From: Sporodiniella umbellata
Lineage: Eukaryota > Mucoromycota > Mucoromycetes > Mucorales > Rhizopodaceae
Assembly (NCBI GenBank): GCA_025677835.1
Contig: JAIXMR010000147.1
Location: 1-45,560 of the forward strand
Direction of reading: 5' to 3'
DNA length: 45,560 nt
Part shown: positions 8,306 through 17,947 of the stretch, piece after piece
Numbering within the stretch: position 1 is the stretch's first letter
How the letters are laid out: every line of letters starts with the position of its first letter
Position numbers and translations under genes: made by a program
The notes under the pieces: generated by a model
Told to the model about the DNA's origin: nothing
What the model saw: the letters and a program-made list of their open reading frames with translations, nothing else
The model's database searches: none

Positions 8306-9991
8306 ATGACTTTTAGTGACAGTTCTGAACTTCCAGTGATTCCACTCTCTCCTATTGCCCAGAGTTATATTCTATGTACAACTGCACTTGCGCGAGCGAC
8401 GGAAAGACTGGATGAAGGAAAGAAGACGAAACCAACGGTGTCTGTGAACATTACCAAGAGCTTGATTGAGGATGTGAGAGTGGAAGAAAGTCGATTGGAT
8501 GTGCTAACGAAACGGATGGCGTCTATGGAAGCAGCTACAGCGTTCTTTTGGGATCCCAACAGTCTTGCCAAGCAGATTGCCACGGTCAATAGCCAGTTGT
8601 TTGGGGCTGTGGTGCTTGACAAAGGGGCTTTGTTACGACAGGATGTACAAAGTACCGGTCTGAGGCGATTGATGGATTTCCACAAGTATCTGACGCATAG
8701 TATGGCGCATCAACTGATCTATTGGACCGAGCTTGCCAAGCTAGAGCCAGGAGCGCCTACGGTAGTGCCTGCGGTACGAGCCAAGCCGAGTCTGGTAGAC
8801 CATCTGGTGAAAGTGGCCTATCTGTTGGTGCATGCTTACCGGGACTTTTCCGGGCTTTCTGCCATTCTGACCGCGCTGGACTTACCGGAGGTGCGACGTC
8901 TGAAACGGCTCTGGAAAACGTGCGGTCATCGAACACGGGAGAGCTTGCGCGAACTCAAGACGTTGATCTCGCCCGACGCTACGGCGTACCGTGCCTGCTT
9001 AGGGTCTCAACTCGCGCTGTACGGCGAAGGCATGACGGCGATTCCTTGGATTCAGCCTCATTTGGCCGCCATACAGCAAATCGCCACGGTCTATACTGCA
9101 GGAGACCAAGAGGCAGAGAACAACCCAGTGCTCTCTGCGCCAGGGGCCCACAAGATGGACCTCGAAGTCTCTACGCTCGAACTCTGTCAACGCAGCGTGG
9201 CTTTCAACGATGCTTCGCTCAGTGACGTGCTGGCGTACCTCGGCCATAAAAAGCCCAGCCGTCGTGCCTCGCATCTCAAACATATTCATCTCGAAGGTCA
9301 GGTCGTCATGCCACCCCAGAACCTCAACCATCTCGCGCCTGGTGATCAGCTTGTTCATCATTGGCTTGTCTCGCGCGTCTATCTTCAAAGGGAACATCTG
9401 ATCAGCGAAAGCAACGAAGTCCAGCCTTGGGAGCCGGACGAAGCCACGATTGATGTCGAAACGGAAGCCATCCGCCACACCCTCTCGCGACGTGCCAGCG
9501 TTCAACCTACCGAAAGCCCCCCCTCCATGGCTCCTGTAGAAGAAGAACCTGTAGAAGAACCTGTAGAAGAAGAACCTGTAGAAGAAGAACCTGTAGAAGA
9601 GGAAGAATTCGTCAAGGGCACCTCCATTGTCTCGACCACCAAATCGAAATCGGCCTTATCGCCCAGCGCCCCTGAATTTATACCCCTCACCAAATCCACC
9701 GACAACGACTCCGAAACCTGGAAGGGATACCCAACACCTGCCGAAAAAGAAGAAGATGAAGAAGAGGTCTGGAAAGGCTACCCAGGTCCTGCCCAGCCCA
9801 GTCCCCGCAGAGGCTCTTCACAGTCCGAAACCTCAGAAGAATGGAAAGGATACCACGCTACCAAAATGGAGGCAGATTGGCAGAGAGAAAGTGCCATGAA
9901 AGTACAAGAATACGAATGGCAAGGTTATACTTTGGAAACTTATAACGAAGATGAACTTGATTCAAGTACAATGTTACACGGCAAGTTTTAA
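8306..9991 (+). CDS. RasGEF (CDC25-homology) domain protein
   Basis: Single exon of 561 residues. It is predicted to exchange GDP for GTP on a Ras-family GTPase. The CDC25 domain covers about residues 90-330: SLAKQIATVNSQLFGAVVL matches the domain opening, HLVKVAYLLVHAYRDFSGL and ILTALDLPEVRRLKRLWK match its most conserved block, and AIPWIQPHLAAIQQI matches the late conserved strip. No separate N-terminal exchanger motif (REM) domain is evident in the 90 residues before it. After residue 400 the protein is disordered: EEPVEEEP repeats (9536-9605), then four W-[KQ]-G-Y motifs (WKGYP, WKGYP, WKGYH, WQGYT) in acidic sequence. The start at 8306 follows a GAATTAG that could be a 5'-UTR splice acceptor. 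It is convergent with the RhoGAP gene. Confidence 0.85.
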   Translation: MTFSDSSELPVIPLSPIAQSYILCTTALARATERLDEGKKTKPTVSVNITKSLIEDVRVEESRLDVLTKRMASMEAATAFFWDPNSLAKQIATVNSQLFGAVVLDKGALLRQDVQSTGLRRLMDFHKYLTHSMAHQLIYWTELAKLEPGAPTVVPAVRAKPSLVDHLVKVAYLLVHAYRDFSGLSAILTALDLPEVRRLKRLWKTCGHRTRESLRELKTLISPDATAYRACLGSQLALYGEGMTAIPWIQPHLAAIQQIATVYTAGDQEAENNPVLSAPGAHKMDLEVSTLELCQRSVAFNDASLSDVLAYLGHKKPSRRASHLKHIHLEGQVVMPPQNLNHLAPGDQLVHHWLVSRVYLQREHLISESNEVQPWEPDEATIDVETEAIRHTLSRRASVQPTESPPSMAPVEEEPVEEPVEEEPVEEEPVEEEEFVKGTSIVSTTKSKSALSPSAPEFIPLTKSTDNDSETWKGYPTPAEKEEDEEEVWKGYPGPAQPSPRRGSSQSETSEEWKGYHATKMEADWQRESAMKVQEYEWQGYTLETYNEDELDSSTMLHGKF

Positions 9992-10146
9992 TCCATACAA
10001 AAAGAAAATCGGATTTTATCTATCTATCTATATATACACCCCTCACGTAATCATAATAAAGGAAAATACCCCCTCTCTCCCTCTCCCCTCTCTCTCTCTC
10101 TCTCAAAACACACACCCACACTTTTACTCGTATTTAATTCTGGCGG

Positions 10147-10194
<48 letters not shown>

Positions 10195-10304
10195 GAATTA
10201 TTTATATATATATATATATATCTATCTATCTATATATTTTTAAAAATGGATAATAGAAATACAATCAATGTATATAAAGGGTATATAATAAAGGGTGGGA
10301 TGGA
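9992..10304. repeat. Microsatellite block (CT, TA, TATC)
   Basis: The interval between the stops of the RasGEF and RhoGAP genes is almost all simple sequence: TCTA near 10019, CT near 10076-10104, a long TA run 10150-10189, a second TA run 10203-10220, then TATC. Both 3' UTRs must lie in or cross it. Nothing coding is seen. Confidence 0.85.
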
Positions 10305-11471
10305 TTAACTTAGACTGACAGAAGATCTGGAATAGACAGAGGATTTCAAAGAGTGAATGGAATCTGGTAGTTCTTCCAAGAGAGAGGCGCGATGAATACT
10401 TTTTTGAGATTTATGAGGCGTATAACGCGGTCGGAGGATGACGACCTTGTAGAGTTCTTTTGGCGCGATGGGCAGCACCGGATCTTGTTCGTCCATTCTG
10501 TCCAGGCTGACAAGGGAGGGTTGACGGACAGAAGAGGTAAAGGAAGGTCTGCAGGGTACCGTATGGACTACAGGCTGCGTATACACCGTTTCTTTCCAGA
10601 GCTCGATCAGCGTATCGCTGTATTCGATCAACAGCGTAAAGAGCCGGGTCCATTTGAGGTTGAGTTGAACCACCTGCTGAATGTCCGGTCGTTTGGTTCT
10701 TCGCTTGACCCACGTCTCTTTCAGGTTCTGTTCAAGACCGGTACAGGCAGGGGCCAAGATCACCGCCAAAGCCTCGGGATTCATCAGGTTCTTGGCTGCC
10801 TCTTTTTGAATGTGTGAAGCCAGGATAAGAATATAAAGCAAGAGTTGAAAATGCTCCCGGGGCAGCTGCTGGATCATCAGGGCAAAGGTACGGATCATGG
10901 CTTTCCTAGAGTACGCTTCGTCTAGCGTCTACCTTTAGCGTCTAATATATATATATATATATATAACTGCCTTACCAAAAAATCGAAGAAATCGATCATG
11001 ATACGCCATTGGAATCGCTGGGTCGGGTAGCTGTCGAAGGTATTTCTTGGCCACGCTTGCAATCGCATGAATATCTCTGTTTTTTAAATCCAAGTATTTT
11101 CCATACGTCGGTGGGCTATCAAAATCCAAGCAGAGCTGTTCAATCTCACTCGTAGCTCCCGAAAGTCGAAAGATACCCTCTGTCTGTAATCCTCGGCTCA
11201 TGATCTCTTCAAAACAACGATACACAGGCTCTGGCACCGTCAACTTGTCTCTCTCCACATACGATCCACACATACTCGCAGATTTCAAAGGCGCCCCAAA
11301 TATCCCTCCTGTCACCATCGCATTGCCTAACCTAGCTCAGTCTTTCTCTTTCTTTTTTTTTTTTTTTCTTTTACCTTTTCGATTGTTGTTGTTCGGTCCT
11401 AAAAAATACTTTCCATTGGTTAAAAACGACAAGATATTCTTCTGTCTCTTCTTCACTGTCATTGGCTCCAT
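10305..11471 (-). CDS. RhoGAP domain protein
   Basis: Three exons: 11471-11375, 11326-10976 and 10921-10305, with introns of 48 and 54 bases, giving 354 residues. RhoGAPs speed GTP hydrolysis by Rho/Rac/Cdc42, setting cell polarity and cell-wall synthesis. The domain spans about residues 40-240: GGIFGAPLKS opening, LQTEGIFRLSG with the arginine finger near residue 86, KNRDIHAIASVAKKYLRQLPDP, and the late motif NLMNPEALAVILAPAC. The basic N-terminus (KKRQKNILSF) and the Ser-rich tail (SVYSRSSVSLS) are unstructured. The second intron carries a TA run; its acceptor (CGCTAG) was chosen because it gives RFFDEAYSRKAMIRTF in phase. The first intron has a poly-T/A run. It is convergent with the RasGEF gene across a microsatellite and divergent from the ELO gene. 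Confidence 0.88.
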
Positions 11472-12357
11472 TCTAACTTATCCACACATAAGCTCTCTCT
11501 CTCTCTCTCTCTCTCTCTTTAATCTCTAAAAAAGAAAAAGTACACCCAAAAAAAAAAAAAAAAAAAAAAAAAATTTAAAAGAGAGAAGATTACCAAAATG
11601 GTCAAGAAAGAAAAATAATCAAAAATAGACGGGGCTTAAAAGTCACTCGGTGGATGACCCCATCGTTGATCCGTGCCAAACAAGAAGAGGGTGTGACTTT
11701 TGTAAACTGCAATGGCCATGTACACTATGCATAGTACATACAACATAGTATATGACGATTGAAAGCTCCCTTTCTTTTTCTTTTGGTTTGCTGTGATGCA
11801 AGCAGACATCGGCTTTAAACAGCCTTCTCTTTCTTTATCAACCTACATACAGTACAGGTTTGAACCTAGCCTTTGACTGAACATATTCATCCTTTTTTGC
11901 ATTCCAAAATCTTACAAAAGTCTCTCTCCCACAGAGCTTAGACTAACACGTAAATTCTTGCTCTTGACAAGAATACAAAAACCTTGCTTGAGGTCGGAGA
12001 TCAAGAAAGGACCTATAAAAGGTACGCTGTACAAAACCTTAGTTGCCAGTTTATTCTGCCGTTTCTTATCTTGCTCTTTTATTTTTTTTTTTTTTTATCT
12101 TCATGTATTATAACGCGTTTATTCCAATCTAAACTTTCTTTTCCCTTCTTTCTCACCCAAAAAAAAAAAAGGCCTTTAGCTAATCTATACTTGATTCAAT
12201 CCCGTTTACATAAGCCAAAAAAAAAAAAGGACGTGTTTAAATTGAATCTTTCAACTACAGCCCAAAAAAAAAAAAAAATTACAAGTATTTATTTCATACA
12301 GTTTTTTTCTCTCTCTTTCTCTCTTTTTTTTTTTTTTTCTTGTATTATTCTCAAAGA
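11472..12357. other. Divergent intergenic region, RhoGAP to ELO
   Basis: 886 bases without a gene. It contains a (CT)n run at 11492-11518 next to the RhoGAP start, an A run at about 11549-11573, and further A and T runs at 12078-12340 in what is probably the ELO leader. A TATA box is listed separately. Open frames here are K/F-rich products of the runs. Confidence 0.6.
12014..12020 (+). promoter_or_regulatory. TATA box of the ELO gene
   Basis: TATAAAA in an otherwise mixed sequence, about 340 bases upstream of the ELO start. If used, it gives a 5' UTR of about 300 bases, rich in T and A runs and possibly shortened by a leader intron. Confidence 0.45.
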
Positions 12358-13442
12358 ATGGAAGTCATCAAATCCCTTCATTTTACTCCACATACGCCTT
12401 TTGGGTTACCATTGTACCCCTTGTTTGCAAAGGCTTATGAAGCTGTCTTGGGTCAAAAAGCCTCAGAATTTGAATATACGAAAGGTGTGACACCTCTTTC
12501 GACTACAAGCGAAGGTAGATAGTTTTTTCTTTAAAAAAAAAAAAAAAGGAGGAGGAGGGGGAAGAGGCATCAAACTCAATACGTGTGTATTAGTGACCAT
12601 CGCTTGCATCACTTATTACATTGTCATCTTTGGAGGTCGATTTCTGATGAAGGAATCGGAGGCTTTTAAACTCAAGATTCCCTTCATGATCCACAACGCA
12701 TTGCTGACACTTGTCTCTGGTATTCTTTTGGTTCTGATGGTAGAAGAGGTATTCCCTGTGATTTATTATCGTGGTTTCTATGCTGCTATCTGTGATCAAA
12801 ATACCTGGACTCAATCTTTCGAACTGCTCTATTTTCTTAATTATCTTGTCAAATATTGGGAATTGATCGATACTGTCTTTTTGGTCTTGAAAAAGAAAAA
12901 GCTGGGTAAGCAAACGTCTGTGTGTTCCGGTCGTTTGACATCTTTTATTTTCGTGTAGAGTTCCTTCATTACTTTCATCACTCAATGACTATGGTTCTTT
13001 GCTACACTCAGTTAAATGGAAAGACAGCCGTGGTAAGTTCTTTATGAGAATACAGAAACAAAGATTTTCTTACGATTTATAAAAGTCATGGGTTGTGATC
13101 ACTCTCAATTTGGCAGTTCACGTTTGTATGTACTACTATTATCTTCGTACTGCTGCTGGTGCTAAAATCTGGTGGAAAAAATACCTTACTACCATGCAAA
13201 TCACTCAGTTTGTGATTGATCTTTGCGTGGTTTATTTTGCTGCTTACAATTATTTTGCTGGTGCTCATTTCCCTTACATGCCTCATGTCAGCGAATGCTC
13301 TGGAACCGATGTCTCTGCCTCCTTTGGTTGTGCACTCTTGAGTTCTTACCTTTTGCTCTTTATTAATTTTTACAGAATGACCTACCAAGCCAAACAAAAG
13401 GCTACTCAAAAAACCCCCTTGGTTAAGCCCAAGAAAATTTAA
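12358..13442 (+). CDS. Very-long-chain fatty acid elongase (ELO/GNS1-SUR4 family)
   Basis: Four exons: 12358-12514, 12567-12905, 12959-13032 and 13086-13442, giving 308 residues. It is an endoplasmic-reticulum membrane enzyme that condenses malonyl-CoA with a fatty acyl-CoA, the rate-limiting elongation step. The catalytic histidine box FLHYFHHS lies in the tiny exon 3. Other ELO marks are SFELLYFLNYLVKYWELIDT, VITLNLAVHVCMYYYYLRT, and WWKKYLTTMQITQFVIDL. Several hydrophobic helices are visible (VTIACITYYIVIFGG, NALLTLVSGILLVLMV, CALLSSYLLLFINFY). The lysine-rich C-terminus (KPKKI) fits an ER-retention dilysine-like tail. Introns are 52-53 bases; the first has a purine-rich 3' end after an A run, so its acceptor (GAAGAG) is the least certain join. 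Substrate chain length cannot be read from the sequence. Confidence 0.93.
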
Positions 13443-13921
13443 TCACACATTATTCTATTCTTTTTACAATCATCTTTTAACAATAATAATAAACATATGC
13501 CAACCTACAAAAAAAAAAAAAAAAAATTTTTCTTTTATCCAATCAATCCTCTGTCTCTATGGCAACAGAAAAGCATGTGAATTTTAGTTGTATATTAATC
13601 GGAATTCTTTGGTTTTCTTGAATTTCCTTTGGGTTCACCAGAAAAAAAAAAAAAATACACACACACCTTGTGTTTATCAGTTCGCTTCAAGTCTTTTTAT
13701 TACTTTACAAACAAAAAAAAGATTTTTTTTTTTTTTTATTACTTGTTCTAAAACTTTAAAAAGCAATTCATTCAATGTTGCACATCCAATGCATCGCTGT
13801 TGGAACCTATTTTAATAGGCGATTTGTACCTGTCTCGTTAAACACCGACTCATAGTCAGAATAAGAACACTGGCAATAAAATAAACAAAGTTCCATTTTT
13901 AGTTATAGAACAATATATCAA

Positions 13922-13955
<34 letters not shown>

Positions 13956-16255
13956 CAAAACTCTAATCAACAACTTCCCTCCCCCCTCTATTTACTCTAC
14001 GTTTGTTAAGCTTTCTTTTGAATGTAGAAATAATCAAAGCGCTACCTGTTGAGTATAAACAATAATCAAAAATCGATTGGTTTCGGTGTTAGTTTATAAT
14101 GACAAGAGCCGCGCTTTTTTTTTTTTTTTCTTTTTTTTTTTGTCTTGCTTTCAGAGTGTTTTTAACAAAGTCCAGGCACACGCATCGAGTCGTAATAATA
14201 CCTTTATTTGGAATTGGGTCACACTGAATGAGTACACATAACTGATTGGCAGATGTCAAACTAAAAACCATGCCTTGTACAATGAAAATGGTCACCCAAA
14301 GCCCAACCTAAAAAGTAAACTGTCATTTTTTTTTTTTTTTTGGCATGAAAAGGGCTATCTTTTTAGGGGGGGACACTCTAAAGCAGATCAGTGTAGTGTG
14401 TTTAGATTATTGACTTGATTAGTAATCTGTTCATACAAGATGTTTTATTTTTCTCACATGCAACATTGCTCAATAGAATTTTCTTTTTCTTGACAGTACA
14501 TTTCATTCTACCACTAATGCATACACAAATAAAGCTTTGACCTCTTGAATTGAAATATAAAACACCTGAAAATCCTTCTACCTCTTGTCTCAATCTCGTC
14601 CCTTGTGATACAGACTGCTTTATAATAGGCTGACCTGTCTTAACCAGTCTTTTGAGGGAAAAAACCCATTAGTACTCCCCTCGCTCACAAATGGCCGATG
14701 AGCTATCTTCATCTTTGCTCTATGCCCGCATTTCCCACGTCATTAAAGTCTTCAAGGACCTAGACTTTATAAAAAAAAAAAAAAAAGAATTGCAAGATAC
14801 TTGATACAGAAAGTGTCTAACTTGATCTACAAGTTTTCAAGTCGCCTGACACAGAGTATACAAAGTATAAAAGACATCAATGCTGGCCTAGTTTAGCAAT
14901 ACACCAGCAGAATAGTAAGTCTTTCTACTAAAAAGCAAATGACAAAACAGAGTCGCGTATCGAGATCTTGTTTAGATGGATCTAGTCATATTTTTTTTTT
15001 TTAGATGACGCTATTCAATACATCATCGCTTATCATTTGACATGCTTTGATTCTCTTTTTGCCTATAGAAACAAAAAAAAAAAAAAAAACAATAACAATA
15101 GAAATCCGATTTTCTCTAGATAGCCAATCCCATTGTATTAAAGTAAACAAGGTTTTGCTTTTAACTTTTGAGACTTTTATTATTATTTTAAGGCAAAATA
15201 CTTCCATCCTTTTTTTTTTTTTAGATTAAAGAGGGTCAAAAACCCTATTGTACCCAATGTGCTACACAAATACCAAATCCAAAAAAAAAAAAAAAAAAAA
15301 AAGATTTGTATGTATTGCAGAGTTTCTTTTTTTTTTTTTTTTTGATTTTGTTTGCTGAATATTTTTTTTTTTATAATGTTCATTATCAAAACTATTGCAG
15401 TCATCAACGAAACGACGAGTACATGCGTTTATTCTTCGAGATTTGCCCATATATCGGCATCAATGTTACCCATTTTTTAGAGTCTTATTTAGAACGGGCC
15501 CTAGAATAATACTTTTAATTGTTGGTGCTATTAGGGTTACTAAATAACAAAAAGTCTTTTTTTATTCATCGTAGAGCTCTTTAAACATTCTTGTTTTCTT
15601 ACCTCTTGGGTTTATTTATATATATATATGTATATACAAGCTATTTTACATCAAAAGGTTGAATGATTTAAGTAAAACGGTTCATTCTCTTGCTAATCGC
15701 AACGCACGTCTGTAGAAATATCCAAAAAAAAAAAAAAAAACTTGGTATAGAAAGAGAGAATGTGTAAATGTGTAGGGGGGAAAGGAGGGTTGACTGTTGT
15801 CAGCTACGGTTCTTTCTATTTAAAGAGTTGCTTGTACTCAATTCACTTTCAGAGTTGTATCGTAGCTCTTCCTTAATAATGTAGAATGATATCCAGACAT
15901 CATAGTCTATGACTAATCCTTTACTTAAAAAAAAGTAATTATCACTTCATAGATTTATACTCATGATGGCCTCATGCATTAAGCCTTATATTTCTAGAAC
16001 ACAAAGCAAAGGAACAAGGTGTGGCTCTTAGTTTTAAGGTTTTTTTTTTCGATCAAGAGTATTGTTATGAAAAAAAGGATACAGCAAAACCATTTTAATG
16101 ATATTCTCTCTTGGCCTATTGATTTAGTTCCTTTTGGAATTTTAATTGATATTATTTTACTGCTTTTATTTTTTGTTTTTTTATCATTTTTCTTTTTCAA
16201 ATAAACCGTTTTATGTTTATTTAAACCACTCCAAAAAAAAAAGGGGGTGGAGAAA
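13443..16255. other. Gene-poor 2.8 kb rich in A/T runs
   Basis: No gene could be assembled. Runs of 15 or more A or T occur at about 13510, 13927, 14323, 14772, 15071, 15281, 15327 and 15723. Two coding-like scraps were seen: minus strand about 14300-14190 (hydrophobic, with TIFIVQGMVFSLTSANQL, preceded by TTTTTAG), and plus strand about 15408-15509 (NDEYMRLFFEICPYIGI, preceded by ATTGCAG). TATA-like boxes lie at about 14766 and 14866. A separate short frame at 16067 is listed among the findings. Confidence 0.5.
13488..13493 (+). terminator. Polyadenylation signal of the ELO gene
   Basis: AATAAA 46 bases after the ELO stop codon, followed within 20 bases by an A run. The placement is typical for a fungal cleavage/polyadenylation region. 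Confidence 0.45.
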
Positions 16256-17554
16256 ATGACCTGGTACAACTTGTTTTGTCTTTACAAAAAAAAGGAATCG
16301 TCAGTTATTGATTTCGATCAACACATTGAACCGATTCCTGTCTGTTTAAAGAACTCGCCTCTCTACAGCCATCGATTAGTGAATATCCATACCATTGTAC
16401 ACACCTATGTGGGGTTGATCGCCAAGAAATCCGCTTTGAATCCTTCTGATTGTAAACAGGATTGTACACGGATACAAACGTACGCAGAGATATGGAGCGC
16501 CGAAACAGAAAAGGTTTATAAGCACGCTATAGGGGCAGCGGCAATACTCAAGATACAGGTGGATGCACTCGATGGATTATTAAAAAATGCAGTGAGTGAG
16601 TGTGCTTGTGTGTGTTTTCAAAAAAAAAAAAAAAGGCCCCACCTGTGTTCACTATTATTTGAGTTACATATAGACTTCGGCCATGAATAGTTTCAATCTC
16701 GTTTATGAAGTACAACAATTCATTGTGCTCTGTTTAAAAGAAATCCATGCTTACCTTCGGAACAAGGAGCAAATATCTACAAAATCTATGCACTCTTATT
16801 TTCAGAGCTACCATCGTGATCTCGAAGATCGTATCCAGTCTGTTCTCCTTGAAAAAAATGTAAATGTGTGTTTAAATAAGTCAAAAAAAAAAAAAAAAAA
16901 AAAAGCTAATGATTTCATCAGGACACCTTACTGAATACATGTATGGAAAAAATCTATCGTTTGGAGCAAGAGCTTGTTTTGTATCAATACTATATCGAGA
17001 GCCAAATGAGACTACTTCGCCATTTGGCCAGTATTGTCCATGCGTCCCCTCGAATGATGTCCTACTGGGCGCTAAGGTATCAACAGAGCCAGACAGCCTA
17101 TCAAGAGCTCGTCAATCAACTCAAATGGGTACTTGAAGAAAAACTGGCCTGTCCTCAAGACATGTCCTGTGTAATCTGTTTGTCACCACTCCAGGAGCCA
17201 GTGACGCTCAAGGGGTGTGGTCATACGTTCTGTAAAGACTGTCTACAACAGCATTACTGCTTTTCCTGCTCAGTCAATAAGAAAAGAAAGCGGCTTGTCT
17301 TGATGCCCAAAGGTCCTTTGATCGAATGTACTTGTTTCGTACTCGACCTCGAAGGCCAACTCACGCCTGTTAGACATCCCCCTTGTCCGCTCTGTCGAAA
17401 GGCGTTTCATCCACAAGACTGTGTACTGGATACCGAACTTGGGAAGTTAATTAGCGCTTATGATACGTTGGCTGAAAAAAGAAGTAGTCGGACTCTTTTC
17501 CTGAAAAACTGTGTTCAATACATTCATCTTTCTCAATCAAAGACACTTTGTTAA
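16256..17554 (+). CDS. RING-finger protein, probable E3 ubiquitin ligase
   Basis: Three exons assembled: 16256-16591, 16674-16859 and 16922-17554, with introns of 82 and 62 bases, giving 384 residues. The C-terminal third holds a C3HC4 RING: CVICLSPLQEPVTLKGCGH, TFCKDCL, and after an unusually long loop CPLCRKAF. RINGs recruit E2 enzymes for ubiquitin transfer. The preceding 230 residues are helical with heptad-like stretches (DLEDRIQSVLLEKN, EKIYRLEQELVLYQYYIES) and probably dimerise. The loop between the two halves of the RING contains extra cysteines and histidine (YCFSCS, ECTC). Both introns hold long A runs. The true start may be farther upstream: ATG 16256 follows an A run, and an upstream frame at 16067 could be a 5' exon. 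The RING is certain; the N-terminus is not. Confidence 0.8.
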
Positions 17555-17947
17555 AACAAATACAATCAAAAAAAAAAAAAAAGTTTGGTTGATACGTGTT
17601 CATTTATATGTATGTTTGTGTATTTCAATTTTTTTTTTATAATGGAGTATGTATAAAGAGATATGTAACGTGCGTTTATATGAGTGAGTGAGTATAAACT
17701 AATAATAATAATAATGATAATAATAATAATAATATAGAGTAGACTAGAGTCTATAAAAAGTGAATAAGAAAGGAGTGTGTGTTTGATTAAAGTGAGTGTG
17801 TGGATGGAATGAGTCAAAGAAAGATGGTTCTCCATCGGGCGAGGAAGATGATGAGTTTTGTCCTATTCTTCTTCTTCCTCTTCTTCTATGATGGTTTTGC
17901 TTGAGATAGATCTTTGCCTACTGTTTTCTTGTCTATTGTTGTATATG
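17555..17947. repeat. Simple-sequence spacer with (TAA)n microsatellite
   Basis: Between the stops of the RING gene and the kinase gene. It contains an A run (17568-17582), a T run near 17631, a TAA repeat at 17700-17733 and a CTT run at 17866-17890. No coding sequence is seen; both 3' UTRs fall here. Confidence 0.75.

Noticed and set aside
8722..9225. Alternative 167-codon frame within the RasGEF gene
   Set aside because: It is a shifted frame of the GC-rich RasGEF exon; the RasGEF frame has clear conserved motifs.
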